A stretch of 11,164 nt of DNA from an uncultured Chitinophagaceae bacterium. GTDB taxonomy: Bacteria > Bacteroidota > Bacteroidia > Chitinophagales > Chitinophagaceae. Below the pieces are notes generated by a model. It was given only the letters and a program-made list of their open reading frames with translations, did no database searches and was not told where the DNA came from. How positions within the stretch are numbered: the stretch's first letter is position 1; each line of letters starts with the position of its first letter. Location of the stretch: the NCBI GenBank assembly GCA_946885335.1, contig CAMPGG010000093.1, positions 1 to 11,164 of the forward strand, read 5' to 3'. Below, one piece after another: positions 1 through 6,409 of the stretch. Made by a program: the position numbers and the translations under genes.

Positions 1-72
1 TTATTTTATCTGCAATTCTTTTATGAGTTAAGTTGTTAATGCAGTATATTCTAAACTGTATGTAATAATGCT

Positions 73-762
73 TTATTCATTTTTGTAAAAAGGTAAATTG
101 TTGAACAGTACAATTTGAAATTGATTGCGATTGGTATTTTCTAATGTCTGCGCCATAAAGCCAGCTTCGGTTCTAAAGTTTTTATTAATTACATATCCCA
201 ATGCACCATAAAGCCGGTTCCGGTCAAAAATGGAATTTTGCGCATTTAAGAAAACTTCATTGTATGCCGAAACATAAAATGTTTTATTGGTCATTGTTTT
301 ATTATTGAGCGGGATATTAAATCCTAAAAAATACCTGAAACGCATTTGAAAATCGTCGGGTAGAAATCGTTCTTCAATCCTGTAACGGTGTTGAATAAAT
401 AAGCTGTTGAAATTTTGCCGGGTAATAAATTGCTGGTAAATCCTGTGTTCGTTTGTGCTTGTTTTCTCATCAGCATTCGGCACATAATTTTTTGATTTAA
501 TAAAGCCATAACCCAATAAAACATTATTGTTATTTTCAGTAAGATTATAGCTGATGCCGGTTCTTAAAAGCAATTGTTGCAGATCGCCGGCGAAATTATA
601 ATTGCGGTATTGAACTTCATTCCACCAACTCCATTTTTTATCTATTTGCTGATTTCCGAAATAAATAAACCAATTGCCAATGTCTGTTTTCTGAGCATAA
701 GTAAATTTTGACAATATGAATGTTGAAATGATCATGAAAATTTTGAAATATTTTCTGCCCAT
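73..762 (-). CDS. DUF2490 family exported protein, probable outer-membrane beta-barrel
   Basis: A 229-residue protein starting at ATG 760-762 and ending in TAA. It opens with a signal peptide: basic MGRKYFK, a hydrophobic stretch, then likely cleavage near residue 23-24 (TYA|Q). The mature part is rich in alternating aromatic and polar residues (GNWFIYFGNQ, KKWSWWNEVQYRNY, LLLRTGISYNL, HRYRIEERFL, RFRYFLGFNIPL), the pattern of short amphipathic beta-strands in a small outer-membrane barrel. The early W-x-x-Y segment, the 'wsWWNEvQYR' strand and the following 'LLLRtGisY' strand match the DUF2490 family, which is common in Bacteroidota and has no established function. It stands alone: the nearest upstream gene on the same strand is 574 bp away, and no convincing terminator lies in bases 1-72. 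The family call rests on motif recognition; the barrel fold is inferred. Confidence 0.8.
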   Translation of the reverse strand: MGRKYFKIFMIISTFILSKFTYAQKTDIGNWFIYFGNQQIDKKWSWWNEVQYRNYNFAGDLQQLLLRTGISYNLTENNNNVLLGYGFIKSKNYVPNADEKTSTNEHRIYQQFITRQNFNSLFIQHRYRIEERFLPDDFQMRFRYFLGFNIPLNNKTMTNKTFYVSAYNEVFLNAQNSIFDRNRLYGALGYVINKNFRTEAGFMAQTLENTNRNQFQIVLFNNLPFYKNE

Positions 763-812
763 GTTTATTTGCTTTTAATTAAAATAGGGAAACAAATTTT
801 TAGTATAAAAGT

Positions 813-853
813 TTTCCCCTGAAGGAAATTTTGTTCCCGGAGCCGAACCGGCT
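813..853. repeat. Palindrome group A (two small hairpins)
   Basis: Two adjacent inverted repeats: TTTCC (813-817) with GGAAA (824-828), and AGCCG (841-845) with CGGCT (849-853) around a 3-nt loop. The 9-mer CCCTGAAGG at 817-825 is the exact reverse complement of CCTTCAGGG at 911-919. TCCCGGAG at 835-842 recurs identically at 959-966. Groups A and B therefore share sequence and are probably related repeat remnants. It sits just upstream of the DUF2490 gene. Confidence 0.5.
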
Positions 854-905
854 AAAGAAAAACAAATAAAATGATTACAGAAAAATAAAAAATTTAATTT
901 TTATT

Positions 906-993
906 CAACCCCTTCAGGGTTGGCGATATTTATTTTCATTATTAGGACTCCGGGATACTCCCGGAGCTATTAATATTTAATCCCTTCGGGATT
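906..993. repeat. Palindrome group B (three GC-rich hairpins in 88 bp)
   Basis: Three perfect short palindromes stand out against AT-rich DNA: CAACCC (906-911) with GGGTTG (917-922); CTCCGGGA (948-955) with TCCCGGAG (959-966), an 8-bp stem with a 3-nt loop; and AATCCC (979-984) with GGGATT (988-993) around TTC. The first and third share a CCCTTC...GGG core. This resembles REP-type palindromic elements scattered through intergenic DNA. None is followed by a T-run, so they do not look like terminators. Confidence 0.6.
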
Positions 994-1058
994 TTAGCAT
1001 TTATAACTTGATTTGTATAAATAAAAAAGTGCTAAATGATTTATGGCATACAACGGGA

Positions 1059-1087
1059 AAAATTTAATACATAAGGGATTAAATTTT
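1059..1087. repeat. 10-bp AT-only inverted repeat
   Basis: AAAATTTAAT (1059-1068) is followed after 9 nt by its exact reverse complement ATTAAATTTT (1078-1087). GGG at 1055-1057 and CCC at 1093-1095 could extend the stem with internal mismatches. No U-tract follows. It may be a protein-binding site, part of the repeat-rich spacer, or a chance product of AT-rich sequence. Confidence 0.4.
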
Positions 1088-1151
1088 AATTACCCTACAC
1101 GAAATGCAAGGAAAGGAAGAATGTATCCAGAAACCTAAAGTGGTTCAATAT

Positions 1152-1224
1152 AGATGATGCCCAATGAACAGGACCCTGAATAGTGCGACGCAACAGCAGA
1201 TGCCCAATGAACCAGGCGCCGGAA
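1152..1224. repeat. Imperfect direct repeat, two copies with 43-bp period
   Basis: Copy 1 is 1152-1180 and copy 2 is 1195-1224. Both contain the exact 14-mer GATGCCCAATGAAC (1156-1169 and 1199-1212), followed by AGG-nn-CC-n-GAA after a one-base indel. The 43-bp period is not a multiple of three, so the copies fall in different frames and the repeat is unlikely to be coding. It is GC-richer than its surroundings. It may be a fragment of a larger dispersed repeat or part of a structured RNA; neither can be decided from this window. Confidence 0.55.
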
Positions 1225-1283
1225 ACAAAAAAACAATAAAACATAGGCTTATTTTTATCTGCGCATGTATAAGACTGTTAGTC

Positions 1284-1313
1284 AAAAAAAATGCCACGAC
1301 GTATCGTGGCATT
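1284..1313 (-). terminator. Rho-independent terminator of the M1 peptidase gene
   Basis: AATGCCACGA (1290-1299) and TCGTGGCATT (1304-1313) form a perfect 10-bp stem with a CGTA loop. The stem is flanked on its low-coordinate side by an A-run (1284-1290), which reads as a U-tract in a minus-strand transcript. It begins about 24 bp past the M1 stop codon. There is no T-run on the other side, so it acts for minus-strand transcription only. Confidence 0.88.
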
Positions 1314-1336
1314 GTAATTATCGATATTACTTTAAA

Positions 1337-3706
1337 TTAAAATCCTTTCTTCTCTTTTGATTTTTGCATTGGGTTAATGCCCTGTGATTGTCCGCGGGCT
1401 GATCCCTGCTTTTGCTTAAATAACTGGAAACGGGAAGGTGCTGCAATGGTGCCCCAGGTATTATTATCCGTATTGATATCCGCTGTTTCACGCATAGGAT
1501 CCAGTTGAATGCTGGCTACTTCCTTGTCTTTCAGGAATGTTTTGATCACTTTATTTTCGTTGTGACGCCAAACCTGTGCAGGGATGCGGTCAACTTCTTT
1601 GGTGCCATCTTTAAAAGTCCATTCAACAATGATCGGCATGACCAATCCACCTTTGTTGCTGAAAGTAATTTCATACATATGCTTGTTGGCATAAGCTTTT
1701 GCTTCTGCATCCGTCATTTTTTCAACATTCACCGTGCGGGGAACTTCGTAAGCGGTGGTATCATAAGGTTCCATACCACGTGCATAACGATAATAGAAAT
1801 CCTGCAGGTCTTTATCCTGTTCAACTTCAAATTTGATACTGGGATCTGTCCGGTTGCGGATCTTTGAAATATCTTCAAAATCATTCACCAACGGTTTGGG
1901 TAAATTGCGTTTTACAGTCCCGGGTTGAGGAATAGTAACATCGGTATCTGCTTTTGCATATTTAACGCTGTCGATGGCGATATCAGTTACATCAGTACTG
2001 TAAAACCAACCTCTCCAGAACCAGTCAAGGTCTTCGGCACTGGCATCTTCCATTGTTCTGAAAAAGTCTGCAGGTGTTGGATGTTTAAATGCCCAGCGTC
2101 TTGCATATTCTTTAAAAGCATAATCAAACAATTCGCGGCCCATGATGGTTTCGCGTAAGATGTTTAACCCGGTTGCCGGTTTTGAATAGGCGTTAGGACC
2201 AAAGTTGATGATGTTTTCAGAATTGGTCATGATGGGTTCCAGCTGGTCTTTGGGCAACTTCATATAATCTACAATGGAGTGTGCCGGACCGCGACGGCTT
2301 GGAAATTTATTATCCCATAATTCTTCTGTCAGGTATTCAAGGAATGTATTCAATCCTTCATCCATCCATGTCCACTGGCGTTCATCACTGTTCACGATCA
2401 TAGGGAAATAATTATGTCCCACCTCGTGGATGATCACACCGATCATACCATTTTTGGTTGCTTCGCTGTATGATCCATCGGGCTCCGTACGACCGAAATT
2501 GAAACAGATCATCGGGTATTCCATACCGTTAGCAGCTTCAACACTCTGTGCTACCGGGTAAGGGTAGGGTATAGAAAATTTGGAATAAGATTTCAGTGTG
2601 TGAGCAATCACCTTGGTAGAAAATGGGCGGTAAAGGCCATAGGCTTCTTTACCATAAAAACTCATGCACATTACTTTTTTCCCTTCAACCATTGCAGGCA
2701 TAGCATCCCAAACAAATTTACGGCTGCTGGTCCAGGCAAAGTCACGTACATTATCGGCTTTGAATATCCAGGTTTTCTTTTGGGTCGATTTCTTTTTTTC
2801 TGCTGCTTTTGCTTCTTCCAGTGTTACGATCTCAATGGGTTCTTTCGCCGTTTGTGCTTTCTGCCAGCGGGCTTTTTGGGTTGGTGTCAGGTTGGTGGCG
2901 TAGTTTAAACATTCACCGGTAGATCCTACCACGTGATCCGCTGGTACGGTCATTTGTACTTTAAAATTTCCGAAAGTCAATGCAAATTCACCACGACCGG
3001 TAAATTGTTTATTCTGCCATCCGTTTACATCATCGTATACACATAACCGGGGGTACCACTGAGCCATAGTGAATAAATGATTACCATCTTCAGGAAAAAA
3101 TTCATAACCACCGCGGCCACCCATGCTCATACGATCAGGGATTTTGTAATTCCAGTTAATGTTGAAAACAAATTTCTGACCCGCTTTTAATGGGGCAGGT
3201 AATTCAACACGCATCATCGTCTTGTTGATGGTATGTGCTAAAGGTTTGTTGGCAGCATCAGTGATCTTTAAAATATTAAAACCATAACCATTATCACCTT
3301 CCTCCATCATTCTATCCAGTTGCCTGTCAGAAGCCTGGCGGGGCATGGGATTGCTGGTTTGGTAATTGGCATTGTTCACGGTGCTGTGTTCATTCTCGTC
3401 AAGTTGCAGCCACAAAAAAGTGAGTGTGTTGGGCGAGTTGTTATAATAGGTCAATGTTTCACTGCCTTTCAGCATTAGATTTTTTTCATCCAGTTCTGCT
3501 TTGATATCATAATCGCAGCGTTGTTGCCAGTATTCAGGACCGGGAGCACCAGATGCAGTGCGGTAAGTATTGGGCGTAGGCAGAATAGTTCCCAATTGTT
3601 CAAATTTATTTCCATGATTTGAGCCGGGATTGTTCTGCGTGTTTTGTGCCGAAACGGTTAGGACCATTCCTGCAAACGCCATTAAAAACGATAAGACTGT
3701 CTTCAT
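1337..3706 (-). CDS. Secreted M1-family zinc metallopeptidase
   Basis: A 789-residue protein with an N-terminal signal peptide (MKTVLSF... to about SA|Q at residue 20), so it is exported. It has the full M1 (gluzincin) zinc site: HEVGH with H427, E428 and H431, then E450 after 18 intervening residues (HExxHx18E). Y507 in 'NAYSKPATGL' fits the transition-state tyrosine. GMEYP at 394-398 is the counterpart of the aminopeptidase GxMEN motif, with Tyr in place of Asn. The N-terminal third (about 55-300) is the beta-rich M1 domain, and a Lys-rich insert lies near 302-311. After the catalytic region (to about 590) comes a short C-terminal part instead of a long helical-repeat domain, ending in a basic tail. 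No type IX secretion sorting domain is seen. It lies 66 bp downstream of the HupE-like gene on the same strand, possibly cotranscribed, and ends at a strong terminator. Aminopeptidase activity is inferred from family; the substrate is unknown. Confidence 0.93.
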   Translation of the reverse strand: MKTVLSFLMAFAGMVLTVSAQNTQNNPGSNHGNKFEQLGTILPTPNTYRTASGAPGPEYWQQRCDYDIKAELDEKNLMLKGSETLTYYNNSPNTLTFLWLQLDENEHSTVNNANYQTSNPMPRQASDRQLDRMMEEGDNGYGFNILKITDAANKPLAHTINKTMMRVELPAPLKAGQKFVFNINWNYKIPDRMSMGGRGGYEFFPEDGNHLFTMAQWYPRLCVYDDVNGWQNKQFTGRGEFALTFGNFKVQMTVPADHVVGSTGECLNYATNLTPTQKARWQKAQTAKEPIEIVTLEEAKAAEKKKSTQKKTWIFKADNVRDFAWTSSRKFVWDAMPAMVEGKKVMCMSFYGKEAYGLYRPFSTKVIAHTLKSYSKFSIPYPYPVAQSVEAANGMEYPMICFNFGRTEPDGSYSEATKNGMIGVIIHEVGHNYFPMIVNSDERQWTWMDEGLNTFLEYLTEELWDNKFPSRRGPAHSIVDYMKLPKDQLEPIMTNSENIINFGPNAYSKPATGLNILRETIMGRELFDYAFKEYARRWAFKHPTPADFFRTMEDASAEDLDWFWRGWFYSTDVTDIAIDSVKYAKADTDVTIPQPGTVKRNLPKPLVNDFEDISKIRNRTDPSIKFEVEQDKDLQDFYYRYARGMEPYDTTAYEVPRTVNVEKMTDAEAKAYANKHMYEITFSNKGGLVMPIIVEWTFKDGTKEVDRIPAQVWRHNENKVIKTFLKDKEVASIQLDPMRETADINTDNNTWGTIAAPSRFQLFKQKQGSARGQSQGINPMQKSKEKKGF

Positions 3707-3772
3707 TTTATGGATGTTTACTTTTTAAAGGGGTGATTGTTTATTTATTTATAGTTGAAAATTAATTTATAC

Positions 3773-4351
3773 TTATACAGGTATTCTTTCCAATGCCATT
3801 TTAAATGCCAGGCTAAATACAGCTGCGGATAGAAAGATGACCCAATCTCTCCGGCTTGCTTTAAAAATATTGATGACCAGGTGACTCACTAGCAACAAAA
3901 TAAAAACAACAACGATCTGTCCCAACTCTAACCCGATATTGAAACCCAAAAGGCCTGTAAACAGGCTCTGACCTTCTGCCAACGAAAACCGGATGATATT
4001 GGCAAATCCCAAACCATGTATCAGCCCGAAAAATAGTGCCAGTAAGTAATTGATCCGCACTGAACGCACAGTGAATTTGGTATGAAAGAGGTTGTAAATA
4101 GCAGTTAAAAAAATGGTACATGGAATCAGGAATTCAACCCAGTCGCTGTTAACCCGGATAATATCGAGTACGCTCAATGCCAGCGTTAAGGAATGTCCAA
4201 TGGTAAATGCAGTTACCAGGATCAGCAATTGTTTCCAGTCTTTAAATAAATAAATGGCGGTGAGTACAGCGATAAACAACAAATGGTCCAGGGCATCCCA
4301 ACTCATTATATGTTCCCATCCCAGGCCTAAGTAGAAATTAAAATCCTCCAT
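3773..4351 (-). CDS. HupE/UreJ-family multi-pass membrane protein
   Basis: A 192-residue, strongly hydrophobic protein with about six membrane segments. It carries the conserved His/Asp motifs of the HupE/UreJ_2 group: 'WEHIMSWDALDHLLF' near the start (H14, D19, D22, H23), 'FTIGHSLTL' (H53), E73 with P77 in the third segment, and 'GLIHGLGFA' (H112). HupE and UreJ relatives are considered nickel/cobalt permeases; the metal for this subgroup is not established. AAAGGAA about 11 nt upstream of the ATG (4363-4368) is one of the few SD-like sequences in the window and supports this start. The protein lacks the N-terminal extracytoplasmic domain of longer HupE/UreJ proteins. That role may be filled by the DUF6702 product encoded divergently about 100 bp away. 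Family call confident; transported ion unknown. Confidence 0.87.
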   Translation of the reverse strand: MEDFNFYLGLGWEHIMSWDALDHLLFIAVLTAIYLFKDWKQLLILVTAFTIGHSLTLALSVLDIIRVNSDWVEFLIPCTIFLTAIYNLFHTKFTVRSVRINYLLALFFGLIHGLGFANIIRFSLAEGQSLFTGLLGFNIGLELGQIVVVFILLLVSHLVINIFKASRRDWVIFLSAAVFSLAFKMALERIPV

Positions 4352-4452
4352 GCTTAACCAGTTCCTTTGCGCTATTGTGTTATTTAACTATTTGCTACCA
4401 GAAGAGTTGAAAATAAATCAGACTTTTGTAAACATAAAATAAAATTGTGTTA

Positions 4453-4983
4453 ATGGCACCATCATTTTTTAAATGGTTATTGATCCCGTTTCTTACTATT
4501 CCCTTATTATCTATGCAAAATAAGGTTGAAATACCTGCTGAGGGCATGCATCCCTTTTATATGGCAGTGACCGAAATCAACTATAATAAGAATGATAAAG
4601 TGTTTGAGGTGACAGCAAAATTGTTTACAGATGATTTTGAAAAAGTGTTGGGTGAAGCTTATAAGACCAAAGTTGACCTGGTGAATCCCAACCGGTACGA
4701 AATGGATAAACTGATAAAAGATTATTTTAAAAAGCACTTAATGATGATCGTGGATGATAAATCCATTGAATTAAAATATTTGGGATTTGAGCAGGATTCG
4801 GAAGCGGTTTATTGTTTTTTAGAAGTGGAAAGAATAGAAGAAATAAAAAAAATAAGCATAAAAAATTCGCTTTTGCACGATTTGAACGAACACCAGATCA
4901 ATATTATGCATGTTATTGTGGATGGTAAGCGGAAAAGCGTAAAGCTTGATTTCCCGGATAAAGTAGCGAATTTTAAATTCTGA
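4453..4983 (+). CDS. DUF6702 family exported protein
   Basis: A 176-residue protein from ATG 4453; an in-frame GTG at 4447 would add only two residues and is less likely. The N-terminus (MAPSFFKWLLIPFLTIPLLS) is a signal peptide or membrane anchor, without a lipobox cysteine. The mature region starts with 'HPFYMAVTEINYN', followed by 'KVFEVTAKLFTDDFEKVL', 'HLMMIVDDKSIELKYLGFE', 'VYCFLEVE' and a closing 'HQINIMHVIVDGKRKSVKLDFPDKVANFKF'. This is the layout of the DUF6702 family of Bacteroidota periplasmic proteins. The conserved H33-P-F opening and the TDD acidic motif are candidate metal- or partner-binding positions. It diverges from the HupE-like gene, with about 100 bp for both promoters. 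A HupE partner role is inferred from the adjacency and from the similar order of features in the extracytoplasmic domain of full-length HupE/UreJ proteins. Confidence 0.8.
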   Translation: MAPSFFKWLLIPFLTIPLLSMQNKVEIPAEGMHPFYMAVTEINYNKNDKVFEVTAKLFTDDFEKVLGEAYKTKVDLVNPNRYEMDKLIKDYFKKHLMMIVDDKSIELKYLGFEQDSEAVYCFLEVERIEEIKKISIKNSLLHDLNEHQINIMHVIVDGKRKSVKLDFPDKVANFKF

Positions 4984-5001
4984 TTATTTGTTGCTTTAAA
5001 A

Positions 5002-5033
5002 AAAATTCAAAATTCAAAATTCAAAATTCAAAA
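5002..5033. repeat. Heptamer tandem repeat (AAAATTC)x4
   Basis: Four perfect, contiguous copies of AAAATTC occupy 5002-5029, followed by a partial AAAA. The repeat starts 18 bp after the DUF6702 stop codon in a convergent spacer. GAATTTT at 5054-5060 is complementary to the unit and could pair with any copy. Short-unit arrays like this are prone to copy-number change. Confidence 0.75.
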
Positions 5034-5080
5034 CCTTATCATAAAGAAAGTTCGAATTTTTCATTTTTCCTTTTGCATTT

Positions 5081-5120
5081 TTCATTGACTCATTGTCAAA
5101 TTGTCTAATTGCCTGATCAT
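5081..5120. repeat. Degenerate 8-bp tandem repeat (consensus CTCATTGT/CTAATTGC)
   Basis: Five consecutive octamers can be aligned: TTCATTGA, CTCATTGT, CAAATTGT, CTAATTGC, CTGATCAT. The last overlaps the stop codon of the CorC-like gene (5117-5119). Each keeps an ATT or AT core followed by G or C, so this looks like a diverged tandem array. No stable hairpin plus T-run was found here, so terminators for the two converging genes are not obvious. Confidence 0.45.
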
Positions 5121-6409
5121 TCCTCCATATTTTCCCTGATCTCTTCGCTGGCTTTGACTAATAATTTATCGATCCGGTGACCATCCATGTCCAGGATTTC
5201 AAATTCGAACCCTTTCCATTCCAGTTTGTCGCCTGTTTTTGGAATGCGTTCCAGTTCATGCAAAATAAATCCGGCCATGGTATCAAATTCGCGTTCGCCT
5301 TCATTCATCCATTCCGTTTTTTCAAACTTGGTCAGGAAATCATAAAAAGGCAATTGTGCATCTACAAGGTAGCTGCCATCTTCTCTTTCAGTAATGGCAT
5401 AATCCATAAAATCGGGCTGGGGGATATCGCCGACAATAGCTTCTAAAATATCATTCAAAGTGATCATTCCCTGCAAACTGCCGTATTCATCCACAATAAA
5501 ACAACAATGAACTTTTGATTCTTTAAATTTTTCCAAAACCTGGTAGGCTGAATTATTTTCCGGCACAAATAAAGCCGGGCTCATCAGGTTTTTAAATAAA
5601 GTAAGGTCGTTGGATACATAAAGATCTTTGATGGATACCACACCTTTCACTTCATCAATATCACCATCACAAATAGGGTAAATGGAATGCGGTTCGCTCA
5701 CAATTTTTTCTTTGATCTTTTCTTCGTTATCATTTAATTCAAACCAGATAATATCACTGCGATGCGTCATGATCGAAGTAATGTTGCGATCGCTTAAGTG
5801 AAAAATACGTTCTATGATCTCCTGTTCCGCTTCTTCAATGGTTCCATGTTCCGTGCCTTCACTGATGATAGCCTTGATCTCTTCTTCCGTTACCGCGGAA
5901 TTATCAGATTTAATATTAAAGATCTTTGAAATAAATGCGGTGCTTTTAGATAATAACCAGATAAAAGGATAGGTGATAAAACTTAAAACGCTCATGGGTT
6001 TAGCCATGAATTTTGAAATGGCTTCCGGCCTGGACAGGCCCAGTCTTTTTGGAACCAACTCCCCAAAAATCAAAGTGAAATAAGTAATGATGATCAGCAA
6101 GGTTACTGTGGCCAATGTATCACTGTATGGCGCCGTAACGGCCCATTGATTAAATACCCCTTGCATATCATCCTGCATATTTCTGCCAGAAAATATACCG
6201 GTTAAAATACCAATGAGTGTAATCCCGATTTGTACGGTTGAAAAGAATTTGTCCGGGTGGTTGGCCAGTTGAAGGGCTTCTTTCGCTTTTTTGTTTCCTT
6301 TATTTGCCTGGGCTTCCAGTCTTGCTTTCCTGGAGGAGACCAGGGCAATTTCAGACATTGAGAATACGCCATTTAACAAAATCAAACCGATCAATATAAA
6401 GATCTCCAT
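5117..6409 (-). CDS. CNNM/CorC (hemolysin C-like) family membrane protein with CBS domains
   Basis: A 430-residue protein with the three-part layout of the family. Residues 1-195 form the CNNM transmembrane domain, with 'NGVFSMSEIALVSSRKARLE' at the start, 'FFSTVQIGITLIGILTGIFSG' at 55-75 and 'FGELVPKRLGL' at 115-125. A CBS pair follows (about 214-265 and 275-330; 'IMTHRSDI', 'FIVDEYGSLQGMITLNDILEAIVGDI'). The C-terminal CorC_HlyC domain (about 340-422) has 'DAQLPFYDFL', 'FDTMAGFI' and the closing 'IDKLLV'. Relatives are linked to Mg2+ (and Co2+) efflux or homeostasis; the older hemolysin name is misleading. Length is normal and no motif is missing. Its ATG overlaps the PAP2 stop by one base (TGATG), so the two are cotranscribed and probably translationally coupled. 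Family certain, exact ion inferred. Confidence 0.92.
   Translation of the reverse strand: MEIFILIGLILLNGVFSMSEIALVSSRKARLEAQANKGNKKAKEALQLANHPDKFFSTVQIGITLIGILTGIFSGRNMQDDMQGVFNQWAVTAPYSDTLATVTLLIIITYFTLIFGELVPKRLGLSRPEAISKFMAKPMSVLSFITYPFIWLLSKSTAFISKIFNIKSDNSAVTEEEIKAIISEGTEHGTIEEAEQEIIERIFHLSDRNITSIMTHRSDIIWFELNDNEEKIKEKIVSEPHSIYPICDGDIDEVKGVVSIKDLYVSNDLTLFKNLMSPALFVPENNSAYQVLEKFKESKVHCCFIVDEYGSLQGMITLNDILEAIVGDIPQPDFMDYAITEREDGSYLVDAQLPFYDFLTKFEKTEWMNEGEREFDTMAGFILHELERIPKTGDKLEWKGFEFEILDMDGHRIDKLLVKASEEIRENMEE

Larger units (their letters stand above)
763..1336. other. Gene-free spacer rich in palindromes and repeats
   Basis: This 574-bp stretch between two minus-strand genes contains no ORF with coding character. 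It holds, in order: palindrome group A (813-853), palindrome group B (906-993), an AT-only inverted repeat (1059-1087), a 29/30-bp imperfect direct repeat (1152-1224), and the terminator of the M1 peptidase gene (1284-1313). Each is listed separately. The promoter of the DUF2490 gene should lie in the first part, but no clear match to the Bacteroidota promoter consensus was found. Confidence 0.7.

Noticed and set aside
1..72. Possible end of another minus-strand gene or terminator of the DUF2490 gene
   Set aside because: The only open minus-strand frame reaching base 1 is eight codons between stops, and the weak inverted repeats here have no T-run.
793..800. Minus-strand AAAATTTG as a -7 element for the DUF2490 gene
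   Set aside because: First position mismatches TAnnTTTG and no -33 TTTG is seen at suitable spacing; such octamers are common in AT-rich DNA.
1200..1340. Plus-strand 46-codon ORF starting MPNEPGAG
   Set aside because: It runs through the minus-strand terminator hairpin and into the 3' end of the M1 gene, has no ribosome binding site, and its start lies in one copy of an out-of-frame direct repeat.
1505..2908. Several plus-strand ORFs of 77-120 codons opposite the M1 gene
   Set aside because: They are antisense shadows of a gene with complete signal peptide and catalytic motifs; their translations show Phe/Cys-rich antisense composition and no recognisable domain.
4391..4428. Possible promoter for DUF6702 (TTTG at 4391-4394, GACTTTTG at 4421-4428)
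   Set aside because: The -7 match has a mismatch at its first base and the 26-bp spacing is longer than usual for the Bacteroidota promoter.
5002..5120. CRISPR-like array
   Set aside because: The units are 7-8 bp, contiguous and without spacers, so they are simple tandem repeats.
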